Positions 10,301-17,959 of a DNA stretch of 64,000 nucleotides are shown in pieces; positions within the stretch are counted from its first letter, which is position 1; each line of letters begins with the position of its first letter. The notes below the pieces were generated by a model. It searched no databases and was not told where the DNA came from. It saw nothing but the letters and a program-made list of their open reading frames with translations. The DNA is from Autumnicola psychrophila. GTDB lineage: Bacteria > Bacteroidota > Bacteroidia > Flavobacteriales > Flavobacteriaceae. Position numbers and translations under genes: made by a program. The stretch covers positions 186,001-250,000 of the forward strand of contig NZ_JAVRHN010000004.1 of NCBI RefSeq assembly GCF_031846645.1, given 5' to 3'.

Positions 10301-10526
10301 GGCCTGCTCAACATCGGCTACATTAACCATCACTTCCAACTTCAACACGATGAAGGTGGGAGAAACTGTTAATATTGAAATTCATGGTACTAAGTTGACC
10401 GTCAAAGGTTCTTCTGGTGTTGTTATTAATGGCTCATCTGCCGGTTCTGCCGAGGTTGGAAATAATACTACCTATACGGGAGGTATAATTAGGAAAATTG
10501 ATAGCAATGCCTATATTGTTCTTTAA
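7368..10526 (+). CDS. Large repetitive secreted fibre-like protein
   Basis: The protein has 1052 residues. A signal peptide (ending NSLFAQ) is followed by an N-terminal beta-sandwich-like domain (YQAVIRDNSQALV through SVPYSLHSK) that I know from many Bacteroidota exported proteins. Residues about 150-950 contain eleven units of the type F-S-G-x-Y-x-D-L-x-x-x-P followed by YTKSEVDSL and, in most, LSISGGNTISL. The YTKSEVDSL motif also occurs in phage tail fibres, where it marks trimeric stalks. The C-terminal about 85 residues (TLACSTSATLTITSNF to NAYIVL) form a non-repeated cap. No T9SS domain is visible, so its export route is unclear. It lies between a T9SS cargo gene (5 bp upstream) and a propeller protein (1 bp downstream). 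An adhesin or surface fibre is inferred. Confidence 0.8.
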   Translation: MKWTPIFPLLLLTINSLFAQTPEKISYQAVIRDNSQALVTSSDVDLKIRVRQGSTKGTAVYEETHYTTTNSNGLVSLQIGTGKVNSGSFANINWAKGPYYIESQVDPTGSSNYTITGVSQVLSVPYSLHSKTTENFAGTISEDQISDLYHYSDADINGFEVAFEGWDKDTSDDFDGKYSSLTGLPDIYTKSEIMQLFSGNENPGRFTQSLTLTETELSISSGNSISFENWDRDVSDDFSGDYSDLKNKPQLFSGDFNDLINTPSSFSGNFEDLLGLPQLYTKSEIDSLMVTRSGSGGTIQSLNLEGDKLSISGGNTISLGEFTGDFTGSYFDLEDRPELFSGNFYDLINTPEIYTRTQVDSLIVTRSGSEGSIQSLNLEGDQLSISGGNTISLGEFTGDFSGSYLDLEDRPELFSGDFYDLINTPEIYTRTQVDSLIVTRSGSEGIIQSLNLEGDQLSISGGNTISLGELTGNFSGSYLDLEDKPELFSGEFADLANTPKIFSGDFADLNGIPQLYTKSQVDSLIVTRSGSEGIIQSLNLEGDQLSISGGNTISLGELTGDFSGSYLDLEDRPELFSGEFADLTGLPQLYTQSQVDSLIVTRSGSEGIIQSLNLEGDQLSISGGNTISLGELTGNFSGSYLDLEDRPELFSGEFADLTGLPQLYTKSEVDSLIVTRESSEGVVQSLSLEGSELKISGGNGISFEGWDMNSSDDFSGDYLDLRNLPQIYTTSQVDSLVTANASVGGTVQALTLEESRLSISGGNTISFENWDINAADDFSGFYDDLQNKPELFNGEFNALKNLPNLYTAEEVDNLINGIETNGGVSQNLSLDQSTLSISGGNSISFENWDTNTSDDFSGIYNDLKNIPEQYTKGEVDVLISNVQTTGSQPQILTLVDRELLISNGNSIIFDNWDTNAADDFNGEYSNLKNTPKIYTQLQVDSIQNVLVANIAKEYVKRPEIREFITSRNIMSEDIGNTLACSTSATLTITSNFNTMKVGETVNIEIHGTKLTVKGSSGVVINGSSAGSAEVGNNTTYTGGIIRKIDSNAYIVL
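8235..9386 (+). repeat. Near-identical 222-bp coding tandem repeats
   Basis: Equivalent points of the repeat fall at 8235, 8457, 8679, 8943, 9165 and 9387. The spacing is 222 bp (74 codons) except for one 264-bp unit that carries an extra FSGDFADLNGIP module. Long blocks are identical between units at DNA level, including synonymous positions. Divergent units continue on both sides (about 7.85-8.2 kb and 9.4-10.2 kb). All spacings are multiples of three, so unit loss or gain keeps the frame. Confidence 0.9.
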
Positions 10527-10527
10527 A

Positions 10528-13383
10528 ATGAGATTTACTTTAATAACTATACTCTTTCTGGTTTTTACGAGCGGCAATGCTCAAAACTATTACTACACTT
10601 TGGATACCAATCCTGAAGCGCCACGATCTATTAGCCCTTTAAAGAAAGGTGATTTCTACCTGGAAGCTGAAGAAGCAGATAATTCAAATGCCAAATGGGA
10701 ATTTTACATGGATCCTGATGCCAGTGGTGGCGCATACGCAAAGGTGCCAAAATATGCTTTCGAAGATTTTGACAATTGGAATACTAAACCTGACAACACT
10801 TCTGAACGTTTAAAGTTCACAATTGAAAATGTTGAAGCTGGAGAATATACGGTTTGGATAAGAGGTAAAAGAAATGGAAGAAATAGAGAATTTTGGGTGA
10901 CAGAGAATAACAATGAAAAGGGTTATGAAGTTTTTGACCTTTCCTCGGATGGCACCTACGACTGGATTTCAAACCACGGTAGCAATGGACTATCAAGTTC
11001 CGATAAAAAAATAAGATTCAATTTAAAGGAGGGAAAAAATATCATTACGATTTTCAGAAAGCATAGTGCCTATCAGATAGACAGAATATTTTTAACTAAA
11101 AATGGATCAGTTCCCACTGAAGAATACGAGAACAGCAAAGCTGTAGTTACAAGTGCAGGCGTTTATAAAGAAGATGGCACTTTGGTGAGGACACTATGGA
11201 ACAACGAACTTAAAAGCTCTAAAATTCTTGAAACCAAGCCTGATTGGGATTTTAAAGATGATTTTGGTAATATGGTGAACCCTGGTAATTACCAAATCAA
11301 AATCACAACAAGTGATGTTAAATATGAATGGGAGGGCGTCGTGGGCAATACTTCAGATGACTTTCAGGGGAACGGCCATGTTATAGGCTCGTATGCTCGT
11401 ATGCTCGACATGGTGACAGAAGGCAAATATGGTTATATAGCAATGGGTTATAGTGAACCAGAAAACAATCCTTCTTCTTTAAAAATCGACTTGGAAAATC
11501 CTTATAAGAGAATAGAGTTTGAGACATTAAATCCATTTAACCGTGGGCAAGAATCTTACGCAGTAACCAGTGATGGTAAAACTGTTTATTGGGGAGGTCT
11601 GGATCCCTATTCTCACAATTCATCAAAATGGTTTGTTTTTGGGACTAAAGTGATTGACGATACTTTCCAAAATTTCGAAAATGGCAATTCGTACAGGCCA
11701 CCTTCTGGTAAAGAAAGTTTTCCCAGCATTTTTGGTGAACTGGACAATGAGAATGGGCATATTACTGGAATGGCCGTTCAAAGAACCGGAAAATATTTAT
11801 ATGTAGTTCACAAAAACCTGAATCTGATTAAAGTATATGATAAAAATACTGGTGAAGCGGTAATGGATATCGCTAATCTTAATCAACCTTTTAAAATATT
11901 CATAGATGCTAAAGGATCAGGCAATTTGTGGATTAGCCATCAAGAAGGGGTTGAAAAATTTAAAATAAGTGACGATGGAAGCCTTGAAAAAGCTGGAGTT
12001 CTAATCACAAATAATCAGGTGCTTTCCATTAGCGGGGAACACTCGGGAAATACGATTACTTTAATTGATGGCAAGGATCAGCAATTGAAAACTTATAGTA
12101 CAGGAGATGGAAAATTAATAAAAACTTTTGGACAAAAAGGTGGGTATGAAAATTCTCCAGATGTTTACGACGATAAATTCTATTTTGGGGACGACCAAAA
12201 CAATTTCCAGCCTCATGCCGGCATCACTTTTGCCGCTTATGAAGCTGATGGTAGTGTTTGGATCAATGACACTTGGAATCATCGCGTACAACATTTTAAT
12301 GGAACAACTTTAGAACATAGTTTATATACGCAGGATCCTTTAAAACAGGTTGCTATTAACCCAAATATGCCAAAACGATTATTTTATTATTATCACGAAT
12401 TTGAAATTGACTACTCTAAACCCTTTAAGAATTTTAATAATTCCTGGAAGCTCAAAAGAAACTGGCGAGGTAAAATGAAGAGTTTCGGAAGGGATGGAAT
12501 GGCTGCAGGTTTTCAAAATGTTGTTACCTTATCGAACGGCAAAACTTATGCCCAAACACTTTCTCCAAATGACAACAATTCAAGGTTTTATGAGATAGTG
12601 GAATTAGACCCCATTAATGGTTTAAGATATACGGGAATTACTCAGGACCGTTTTGGTGAAATGTTGCACTATGACGGTACCTTGAGGCCACGTGGCAGCT
12701 ATAATAGTTCGACGAATTCCGCTACCTGGTATAAAAGGGAGGTTACTGGTTTTAATAACAACAATCCTATCTGGGGAGGAAAGGTTAACCTCGCAAAAGT
12801 TGAAAATCTTGATAAAAATGATGTATATAATTTTGGTGCATCTTCTATACCATCCCCCATGCCAGAAGTGACTTCTGGCGGAATTATTATTGCTTATAAC
12901 AGTGACAAACCTGATAACGGGGGAACAAATTTTCATCTTGGAGGAATTAAAACTGGCAGTGATACATATCTTTGGAAAACTTCACCAAATACCCCAGAAG
13001 GTTATTCAGGGAACTACCCTACAGATGGCCGCTTTGATATATCCAATGGAGTCGGCTACAATGCAGGAGGGATATGCGTAACCATAGATAATCATGTTTT
13101 CTGGAGTTATAGGGGAGAATTTTGGAAACAGAGACAAACCAACTATTGGCAGCATTATAATGCTAATACCGGTGCAATGTTAGGAAGATTTGGCACTCAC
13201 GTATATAAAACACCTGCAAAAGGACAAGCAGGGAACATGTTTTCTGGAGGTATTGTTGAAGTGAACGGGAACTATTATTTATACCATAATGGAGAAGCCC
13301 ATCACTACGGGGTTCACCGTTGGAAAATTTCTAATTTGGATAGCGTAAAAGAATACAAATTCCCTGTTGAGGTAAGCAATTAA
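10528..13383 (+). CDS. Secreted beta-propeller (NHL-like) protein with N-terminal CBM-like domain
   Basis: The protein has 951 residues from the ATG at 10528. The frame is open from a TTG 30 bp earlier, but that would overlap the upstream gene, and the ATG gives a good signal peptide (ending TSGNAQ). Residues about 30-190 resemble a jelly-roll carbohydrate-binding domain (YLEAEEADNSNAKW, GEYTVWIRGKRNG, IDRIFLTKNG). A FlgD-like segment follows (TLVRTLWNNEL, NPGNYQIKI). The long rest has repeated strand-turn motifs typical of NHL/WD-type propellers (GKYLYVVHKN, GSVWINDTWNHRVQHFN). No T9SS domain is visible. It is the third gene of an exported-protein operon. Binding or processing of polysaccharide is a guess from the fold. 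Confidence 0.7.
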   Translation: MRFTLITILFLVFTSGNAQNYYYTLDTNPEAPRSISPLKKGDFYLEAEEADNSNAKWEFYMDPDASGGAYAKVPKYAFEDFDNWNTKPDNTSERLKFTIENVEAGEYTVWIRGKRNGRNREFWVTENNNEKGYEVFDLSSDGTYDWISNHGSNGLSSSDKKIRFNLKEGKNIITIFRKHSAYQIDRIFLTKNGSVPTEEYENSKAVVTSAGVYKEDGTLVRTLWNNELKSSKILETKPDWDFKDDFGNMVNPGNYQIKITTSDVKYEWEGVVGNTSDDFQGNGHVIGSYARMLDMVTEGKYGYIAMGYSEPENNPSSLKIDLENPYKRIEFETLNPFNRGQESYAVTSDGKTVYWGGLDPYSHNSSKWFVFGTKVIDDTFQNFENGNSYRPPSGKESFPSIFGELDNENGHITGMAVQRTGKYLYVVHKNLNLIKVYDKNTGEAVMDIANLNQPFKIFIDAKGSGNLWISHQEGVEKFKISDDGSLEKAGVLITNNQVLSISGEHSGNTITLIDGKDQQLKTYSTGDGKLIKTFGQKGGYENSPDVYDDKFYFGDDQNNFQPHAGITFAAYEADGSVWINDTWNHRVQHFNGTTLEHSLYTQDPLKQVAINPNMPKRLFYYYHEFEIDYSKPFKNFNNSWKLKRNWRGKMKSFGRDGMAAGFQNVVTLSNGKTYAQTLSPNDNNSRFYEIVELDPINGLRYTGITQDRFGEMLHYDGTLRPRGSYNSSTNSATWYKREVTGFNNNNPIWGGKVNLAKVENLDKNDVYNFGASSIPSPMPEVTSGGIIIAYNSDKPDNGGTNFHLGGIKTGSDTYLWKTSPNTPEGYSGNYPTDGRFDISNGVGYNAGGICVTIDNHVFWSYRGEFWKQRQTNYWQHYNANTGAMLGRFGTHVYKTPAKGQAGNMFSGGIVEVNGNYYLYHNGEAHHYGVHRWKISNLDSVKEYKFPVEVSN

Positions 13384-13435
13384 TCTTAAATTGCTAACCG
13401 TTCAAACCAAACCTAAACCTTATATCTTTATACAA

Positions 13436-13468
13436 AAACCTGCAAGTTATTAGATAACTTGCAGGTTT
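13436..13468 (+). terminator. Intrinsic terminator of the exported-protein operon
   Basis: A perfect 15-bp stem, aaacctgcaagttat (13436-13450) with ataacttgcaggttt (13454-13468), closes a 3-base loop about 50 bp after the stop of the propeller gene. It resembles in sequence the hairpin at 3953-3984. Confidence 0.75.
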
Positions 13469-13690
13469 AAAATATCTGCGGGTCTTTATAGTTCCACCGG
13501 ACTGACACTCATTCTTCTCTTGATGATACCAATGCCAAAATTCCCTATATTGTTGTTGAACTTTTTAATATCGGTAGTAGGGAAAAGTGATAACCTCAAT
13601 ACATTTATGACAATTTTTCAGCTAGCCAATTGAAGTACCCCCATTTGTTAGGACAGCTTAGCTGCTAAATTAAGTTCTACTTTTCATTTA

Positions 13691-14521
13691 TTATGCAGCT
13701 TTTCTTTCTTGTTTTAAATATCGGTTGATGGGTATTTCATTTTCTATTCCCTGATGTCTTCTTCGATGATTGTAAAAATCAAGATAATTTTCGAGTTGCC
13801 GGTAAAGATCTACACCAGATTCTGGAGGATTTAAATAGATATTTTCATATTTCACACTTCTCCAGAGCCGTTCTATAAAAACATTATCTATAGCCCTTCC
13901 TTTACCGTCCATACTGAGTTTGATATTCTTAGAGAGTATGCTATGAGTAAAGATTTCTGAGGTAAATTGACTCCCCTGATCTGTATTGAGGATCTCCGGT
14001 TTACCATGAAGAGCGATGGCTTCTTCGACAGTTTCCTTGCACCAATGGGCATCCATTGAATTGGACACTGACCAGTTTAGCACAAAGCGGCTATGAAGGT
14101 CAATAATGGCTACCAGATACATAAAACCTTTCCGCATAGGAATGTAGGTGATGTCGATTGCCCAAACCTGATTGGGACGATCTACAGTGAGATTCCTCAA
14201 TAGATAAGGATAAACCTTATGTTCTTTGTGACGTCTGGAAGTATGTTTCCCCGGCATAATCGCTTGGAGCCCCATCACCTTAGAGTAGAGCCGCTCAATA
14301 CGTTTTTTATTCACCTGATATCCTTTGTCTAGAGTAAGCCATGTATGCATTCGCCTGGCACCCTTAAATGGGTGATGGGTATTATGTTCATCCATCAAAC
14401 GCATAAGTTCCAGATTGAGTTTACTTTCTCCCCGAGGTTTATAATAAAGCCCGCTACGGTGGATTTGCAATAGTTTACATTGCCGCTGGAGGCTAAGTTT
14501 TGAATGACCCTTGCTTATCAT
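13691..14521 (-). CDS. IS3-family transposase OrfB (DDE integrase core)
   Basis: The 276-residue integrase part has an N-terminal HTH_21-like segment (LMDEHNTHHPFKGARRMH). The retroviral-type catalytic core follows, with the first Asp in VWAIDITYIP, the second in NTDQGSQFTS and the Glu in DNVFIERLWRSVKYE. The C-terminal HRRRHQGIENEIPINRYL is typical of the family. It is probably made mainly as an OrfAB fusion by frameshifting at 14557-14563. The ATG at 14521 lies 23 bases after the orfA stop. Confidence 0.95.
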   Translation of the reverse strand: MISKGHSKLSLQRQCKLLQIHRSGLYYKPRGESKLNLELMRLMDEHNTHHPFKGARRMHTWLTLDKGYQVNKKRIERLYSKVMGLQAIMPGKHTSRRHKEHKVYPYLLRNLTVDRPNQVWAIDITYIPMRKGFMYLVAIIDLHSRFVLNWSVSNSMDAHWCKETVEEAIALHGKPEILNTDQGSQFTSEIFTHSILSKNIKLSMDGKGRAIDNVFIERLWRSVKYENIYLNPPESGVDLYRQLENYLDFYNHRRRHQGIENEIPINRYLKQERKAA

Positions 14522-14544
14522 TGTTCTACGCTCCTCTAAAGGTT

Positions 14545-14820
14545 TTATCGCAAAGCGTTTTTTAAAAAATCATTCTCCACTTTAAGCTCCCCAATTACTT
14601 TAAGAAGCTGATCTTTCTTTTCCTCTTCCTCTGATTTTTTTGATTTTTCACCTTTTGAAAAAACCGTATCGGCTTCCTTTAGGAAATCGCGTTTCCAGGT
14701 ATTGATCTGCTGTGGGGTGATTTCGAATTTTTGCGCTAGTTCCTTGACGGTTTGTCGCACTTTCAAGGCTTTAAGGACTACTTTTGTTTTAAAATTTGAG
14801 GTGAATTTTCTTCGTGTCAT
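14545..14820 (-). CDS. IS3-family transposase OrfA (HTH DNA-binding part)
   Basis: The 91-residue protein has a helix-turn-helix of the HTH_Tnp_1 type (FKTKVVLKALKVRQTVKELA, then ITPQQINTWKRDF) and a C-terminal leucine-zipper-like stretch ending ENDFLKNALR. It recognises the element's ends and, fused to OrfB, gives the active transposase. The last codons carry the slippery heptamer. Confidence 0.95.
   Translation of the reverse strand: MTRRKFTSNFKTKVVLKALKVRQTVKELAQKFEITPQQINTWKRDFLKEADTVFSKGEKSKKSEEEEKKDQLLKVIGELKVENDFLKNALR
14557..14563 (-). promoter_or_regulatory. Programmed -1 frameshift site A AAA AAC in orfA
   Basis: On the minus strand the orfA codons TTA AAA AAC contain the heptamer A-AAA-AAC in the right phase. 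Slipping back one base leads into RFAIKPLEERRTMISKG without a stop, so it joins orfB in frame. This is the classical IS3-family arrangement. Confidence 0.85.
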
Positions 14821-14989
14821 AATACAGTAAAATTAAGGTTATTTTTGAACTTAACTTACTGTCCTAATTTTGGGGGGATGATCAAATTAATCTTTTCACA
14901 TGTATATTTCCCTATACCTATAGGTTCAGGTTTTTAATTATAACCCATAAATAGTAATCTTTTTTTCAAAAAAACAAATTCTGATCAAA

Positions 14990-15823
14990 TTAATTTCTAA
15001 TTAGTGTTTCTAAACTCTCACCACTTAAAAGTCTTCTAACTATTGAGGTAATAATCATCAGCACATTGGCTCCAACGTAAATGGTAAAAAGCAGACTGAA
15101 TTCGCGAAGCGGGATCTTATTAAATATAATATATGGGAAGACTAAAATAAAAATAAGCAGATAGCGAATCCATGTGTATTTAAACTGCTGAATGTTTATA
15201 TAAGAAATTTGCAGTTTTCTGCTCATATATTCTATACTAAAGAATACAGTAGTCGCTAACAATAGAAGAACTACCAGAATTAACTGGACTTTGTAAAGCG
15301 TGATTAGTAGGAAAGCATATGGTATAAAACCTTTGAGAAATCTTAATAAGACGAAAAGAGGAACCCGCCATTTTTCTTTCATATTTCCATAAACAAAATA
15401 GATGACGAGTACTAATATATATAACCCCAATATCCATTTATTTAGCCATATTTGTATTAAAAATAGCATTATAACTACAATAAAGAACCTTATTGCAAGA
15501 GATGTATAAATATGAGAAAGAGGTTGGCTATCCTTATATATGACCTTTCTTATGTGTATATTCTCATTTAATATAGAAATGTTATCTGTGTAGATATAAC
15601 CCATTTCATATATAATGGAAAATATAAACAAATGAAAAAGAATTCCAAAAACCTGATATAAGCTTGGACCGTTAAGTAAAAAAACAGCATACACAGGAAT
15701 CCAGATATAATCTCTTAATAAGGAGGACAAAAATGCTGTAATACTATTTTTAAGGGATGTTTGATGCCTTATCATATAGCGCTTTAAACTATAATAGATT
15801 GGCAAATAAAATTCAAATTTCAT
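14990..15823 (-). CDS. Polytopic membrane protein, divergent UbiA-like prenyltransferase candidate
   Basis: The protein has 277 residues and about seven to eight membrane helices. After the second helix comes YEMGYIYTDNISI, followed by a loop with Arg and Lys. This is in the position and rough style of the acidic first motif of UbiA-type prenyltransferases, although the canonical NDxxDxxxD is not intact. The gene is the last of the capsule locus and follows a HAD phosphatase gene by 55 bp. UbiA-like proteins and HAD phosphatases are found fused or paired elsewhere, for example in polyprenyl-phosphate pentose synthesis. A role in making a lipid-linked sugar donor is therefore possible. The family call is tentative; 'membrane protein' is certain. 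Confidence 0.5.
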   Translation of the reverse strand: MKFEFYLPIYYSLKRYMIRHQTSLKNSITAFLSSLLRDYIWIPVYAVFLLNGPSLYQVFGILFHLFIFSIIYEMGYIYTDNISILNENIHIRKVIYKDSQPLSHIYTSLAIRFFIVVIMLFLIQIWLNKWILGLYILVLVIYFVYGNMKEKWRVPLFVLLRFLKGFIPYAFLLITLYKVQLILVVLLLLATTVFFSIEYMSRKLQISYINIQQFKYTWIRYLLIFILVFPYIIFNKIPLREFSLLFTIYVGANVLMIITSIVRRLLSGESLETLIRN

Positions 15824-15878
15824 AATTTGGTTAGTTAGATTTTCTAACCTATACTAAAGTAGGGCAATAGTGATTAGA

Positions 15879-16460
15879 TTATACTTCAATGATTTCATCC
15901 ATAAATTTTATGAGATCCTGTTCGGACTTTAGGTCATCTGTATAGTAAACTTTTCTGGAGGTTGATTCATTTACAAAATTTATCTTTAAATTCCCATAGG
16001 TATCCTGTTTTATTCCTTTTATACGGTCGCCGTTATAATTAAATGTGGTTGATATAATTTGCTTAAAGCCGAAAATTTCACCAATTAATAAAGCGGGTAT
16101 TTCTGTACAACCGGTAATCAAAATATTGTTTTCATTATTTATAAAAATTATTTTTTTACCTAAAGGGGTCAAAGACTGAAGGAAAATATCCTTATAATGT
16201 TCTTCAAAAAAAGCCTCCAGATCAGTTCTTTTTAATCCTCTAAAAAGCATTGAAATCATCAGGTATCTTGATTTATATGGATGGTAATTTTTGGTTAACA
16301 TTAAATTAACCATAATAGTTTTGGTTATATAGAGTCTAAAAAACTTCTTTCGTTTTTTTAAATACATAGTGATAAAATCAAAAGTACTGTTCATAGTGCT
16401 CAAGGTTCCATCCAAATCGTAATAATGTATTTCCCTTGTACTATTATTTTCAGGGTTCAT
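15879..16460 (-). CDS. HAD-superfamily (PSP-like) phosphatase
   Basis: The protein has 193 residues. Motif I is YYDLDGTLS (nucleophile Asp near residue 15). A helical cap of about 70 residues follows. Motif II is ILITGCTE, and motif IV is YYTDDLKSEQDL near the C-terminus. The layout fits HAD-IB phosphoserine-phosphatase-like enzymes. It lies directly upstream of the UbiA-like membrane protein gene and just downstream of the wzi-like gene (21 bp), at the tail of the capsule operon. The substrate is unknown; a phosphorylated sugar-lipid precursor is inferred from the pairing. Confidence 0.8.
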   Translation of the reverse strand: MNPENNSTREIHYYDLDGTLSTMNSTFDFITMYLKKRKKFFRLYITKTIMVNLMLTKNYHPYKSRYLMISMLFRGLKRTDLEAFFEEHYKDIFLQSLTPLGKKIIFINNENNILITGCTEIPALLIGEIFGFKQIISTTFNYNGDRIKGIKQDTYGNLKINFVNESTSRKVYYTDDLKSEQDLIKFMDEIIEV

Positions 16461-16481
16461 CGCTTTTTTCTCGTCAAAAAA

Positions 16482-17930
16482 TTATCGAAGATTCCATTGC
16501 AATTCCAACATGCCTCCAAAATTGCTGTATATATCACCAAGATCATACGCCAGACTGGTCACTAATTTTAAATTGGATCTTAAACTATAGGAAATCTCCT
16601 GCAGACTATAAAACTGATTTTTTTCCGGATTAAAAAATTCTACACTATCCCCATTTCCGTAATTCCTAGAATAGGTTAAAAGAGTTTTACAATTTATTTT
16701 CTTAAAAGGTCTAAAGAGAGCACCAAAATGTCCGGCAATTAACCTGTTCCCCGGCATATTATAATTTAAAGGATAGGTTTGACCACCATCCCAGACAGGT
16801 GGCTCCAAACCTTCAAAATATTTACTCCCCCGCGTTCTATTTATAATTAACGGTGTGCCAATAACACGTCCCATATAATCCCAGCCTGTTTGATAGACCC
16901 CATTTTCATAGTAATAATAAGCTTCAGGGTTTCCTTCATAATCACTCATTTGCTTAGTATATAAAAACTCAAATAACAAACTTTGCCAAAATTTATCTTG
17001 GTCTACCCAATCTAAAGATATGCCAACTAACCTATCCTTATTTTGGAAGGTGATGCTGGTATGATTTTCAATAGGGGTTTGATGGTAGATATTCAAAGTT
17101 ACTTTTTCCGCATTGTAGGTCAAACCCAAATCTGCTGAACCTCTCTGATATCCTGCCCGGTTCGGTTTAAAATCCTGACCTACACTTCCATCGTTTGCTT
17201 CTTTAAAGAACACTACGTCCAAAAATCCGTCGAAGGATCTGTCAAGTTGATATTTGGAATTTTGTCCTCCCCAAATTCCATAATGTTGGATTCCTCCATA
17301 CAGTTTAAACTTCCTTTTACCAATACGTCCATAAAGCGCCTTTTCATGAAGATAAGCCTCTTCCAGAAGCCTATTATCCCCTAACCATCCATGACTAAAC
17401 AAACCTTTAAATTGCAGCCATCCGTCTGTAAAAGGGATGGAAATATAGTCTGAATTGAAGGCGCTGATTTTTGGAATAGGCAATGCATTCCTACTTATAC
17501 CTCCTAGCGATCCACTGGAAAGTTCAGGGTGAACCTCCCCGATCACGTTTTCAAATCTACCGCCGGAAATGTGCCATTGTGCATAAGATAACTCTGCAAA
17601 ACCTTCCTGAATAAATGTATAATTAAATTGGTCATTATTATATATGTCAATTCCATAATTTAAGGTAAGCTGAGGCTTTTTAATTTCCGAATTGTTGTTT
17701 GAGAAATTTGTAAAAATATGAGAATTTGAAATCCGAATTCTTGAGGAAAGGTCAGCTTTTTTATCCTCAATAGTTCCCCATTTATTCGCCACAAGCCATA
17801 AAGGTTGAAATTCTTCAGAAGCGACACTTCCGGTAGTTCCTATTATAACATTTAGAGAATCTGAAAATTGACTATACCCAGATAGATTCATCCATATTAA
17901 AACCACCCATAAATAATTGTGAAATTTCAT
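16482..17930 (-). CDS. Capsule assembly Wzi family outer-membrane protein
   Basis: The protein has 482 residues. A signal peptide (ending LSGYSQ) is followed by alternating amphipathic strands rich in aromatic residues, as in an outer-membrane barrel. It ends in a strand closed by an aromatic-containing tail (GGMLELQWNLR). Wzi-family hallmarks are EEFQPLWLVANKWG near the start, SGGRFENVIGEVHPELSSG and YGRIGKRKFKLYGGIQHYG. Wzi attaches or assembles capsule at the cell surface, which fits its place at the end of the Wzx/Wzy locus. The presence of a Wzi homologue argues that the product is surface-retained (capsular). Confidence 0.88.
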   Translation of the reverse strand: MKFHNYLWVVLIWMNLSGYSQFSDSLNVIIGTTGSVASEEFQPLWLVANKWGTIEDKKADLSSRIRISNSHIFTNFSNNNSEIKKPQLTLNYGIDIYNNDQFNYTFIQEGFAELSYAQWHISGGRFENVIGEVHPELSSGSLGGISRNALPIPKISAFNSDYISIPFTDGWLQFKGLFSHGWLGDNRLLEEAYLHEKALYGRIGKRKFKLYGGIQHYGIWGGQNSKYQLDRSFDGFLDVVFFKEANDGSVGQDFKPNRAGYQRGSADLGLTYNAEKVTLNIYHQTPIENHTSITFQNKDRLVGISLDWVDQDKFWQSLLFEFLYTKQMSDYEGNPEAYYYYENGVYQTGWDYMGRVIGTPLIINRTRGSKYFEGLEPPVWDGGQTYPLNYNMPGNRLIAGHFGALFRPFKKINCKTLLTYSRNYGNGDSVEFFNPEKNQFYSLQEISYSLRSNLKLVTSLAYDLGDIYSNFGGMLELQWNLR

Positions 17931-17959
17931 ATAATTAAAGCTACAGGATTAACAAAAAA

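Larger units (their letters stand above)
13631..14884 (-). mobile_element. Complete IS3-family insertion sequence, 1254 bp
   Basis: The left end begins TGAAGTACCCCC (13631) and the right end, read inwards, begins TGATCATCCCCCC (from 14884). The 26-bp ends align without gaps at 17 positions, finishing with an identical TTAGGACAG. The bases directly outside both ends are AAT (13628-13630 and 14885-14887), a 3-bp target duplication as expected for IS3. Inside are two overlapping-frame genes, orfA and orfB, with a frameshift site. The intact genes, ends and target duplication suggest a recent insertion. It separates the exported-protein operon from the capsule locus and interrupts no recognisable gene. 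Confidence 0.93.

Noticed and set aside
7368..10526. Prophage tail-fibre gene
   Set aside because: It has a Sec signal peptide and neighbours with T9SS and propeller features; no other phage genes are nearby.
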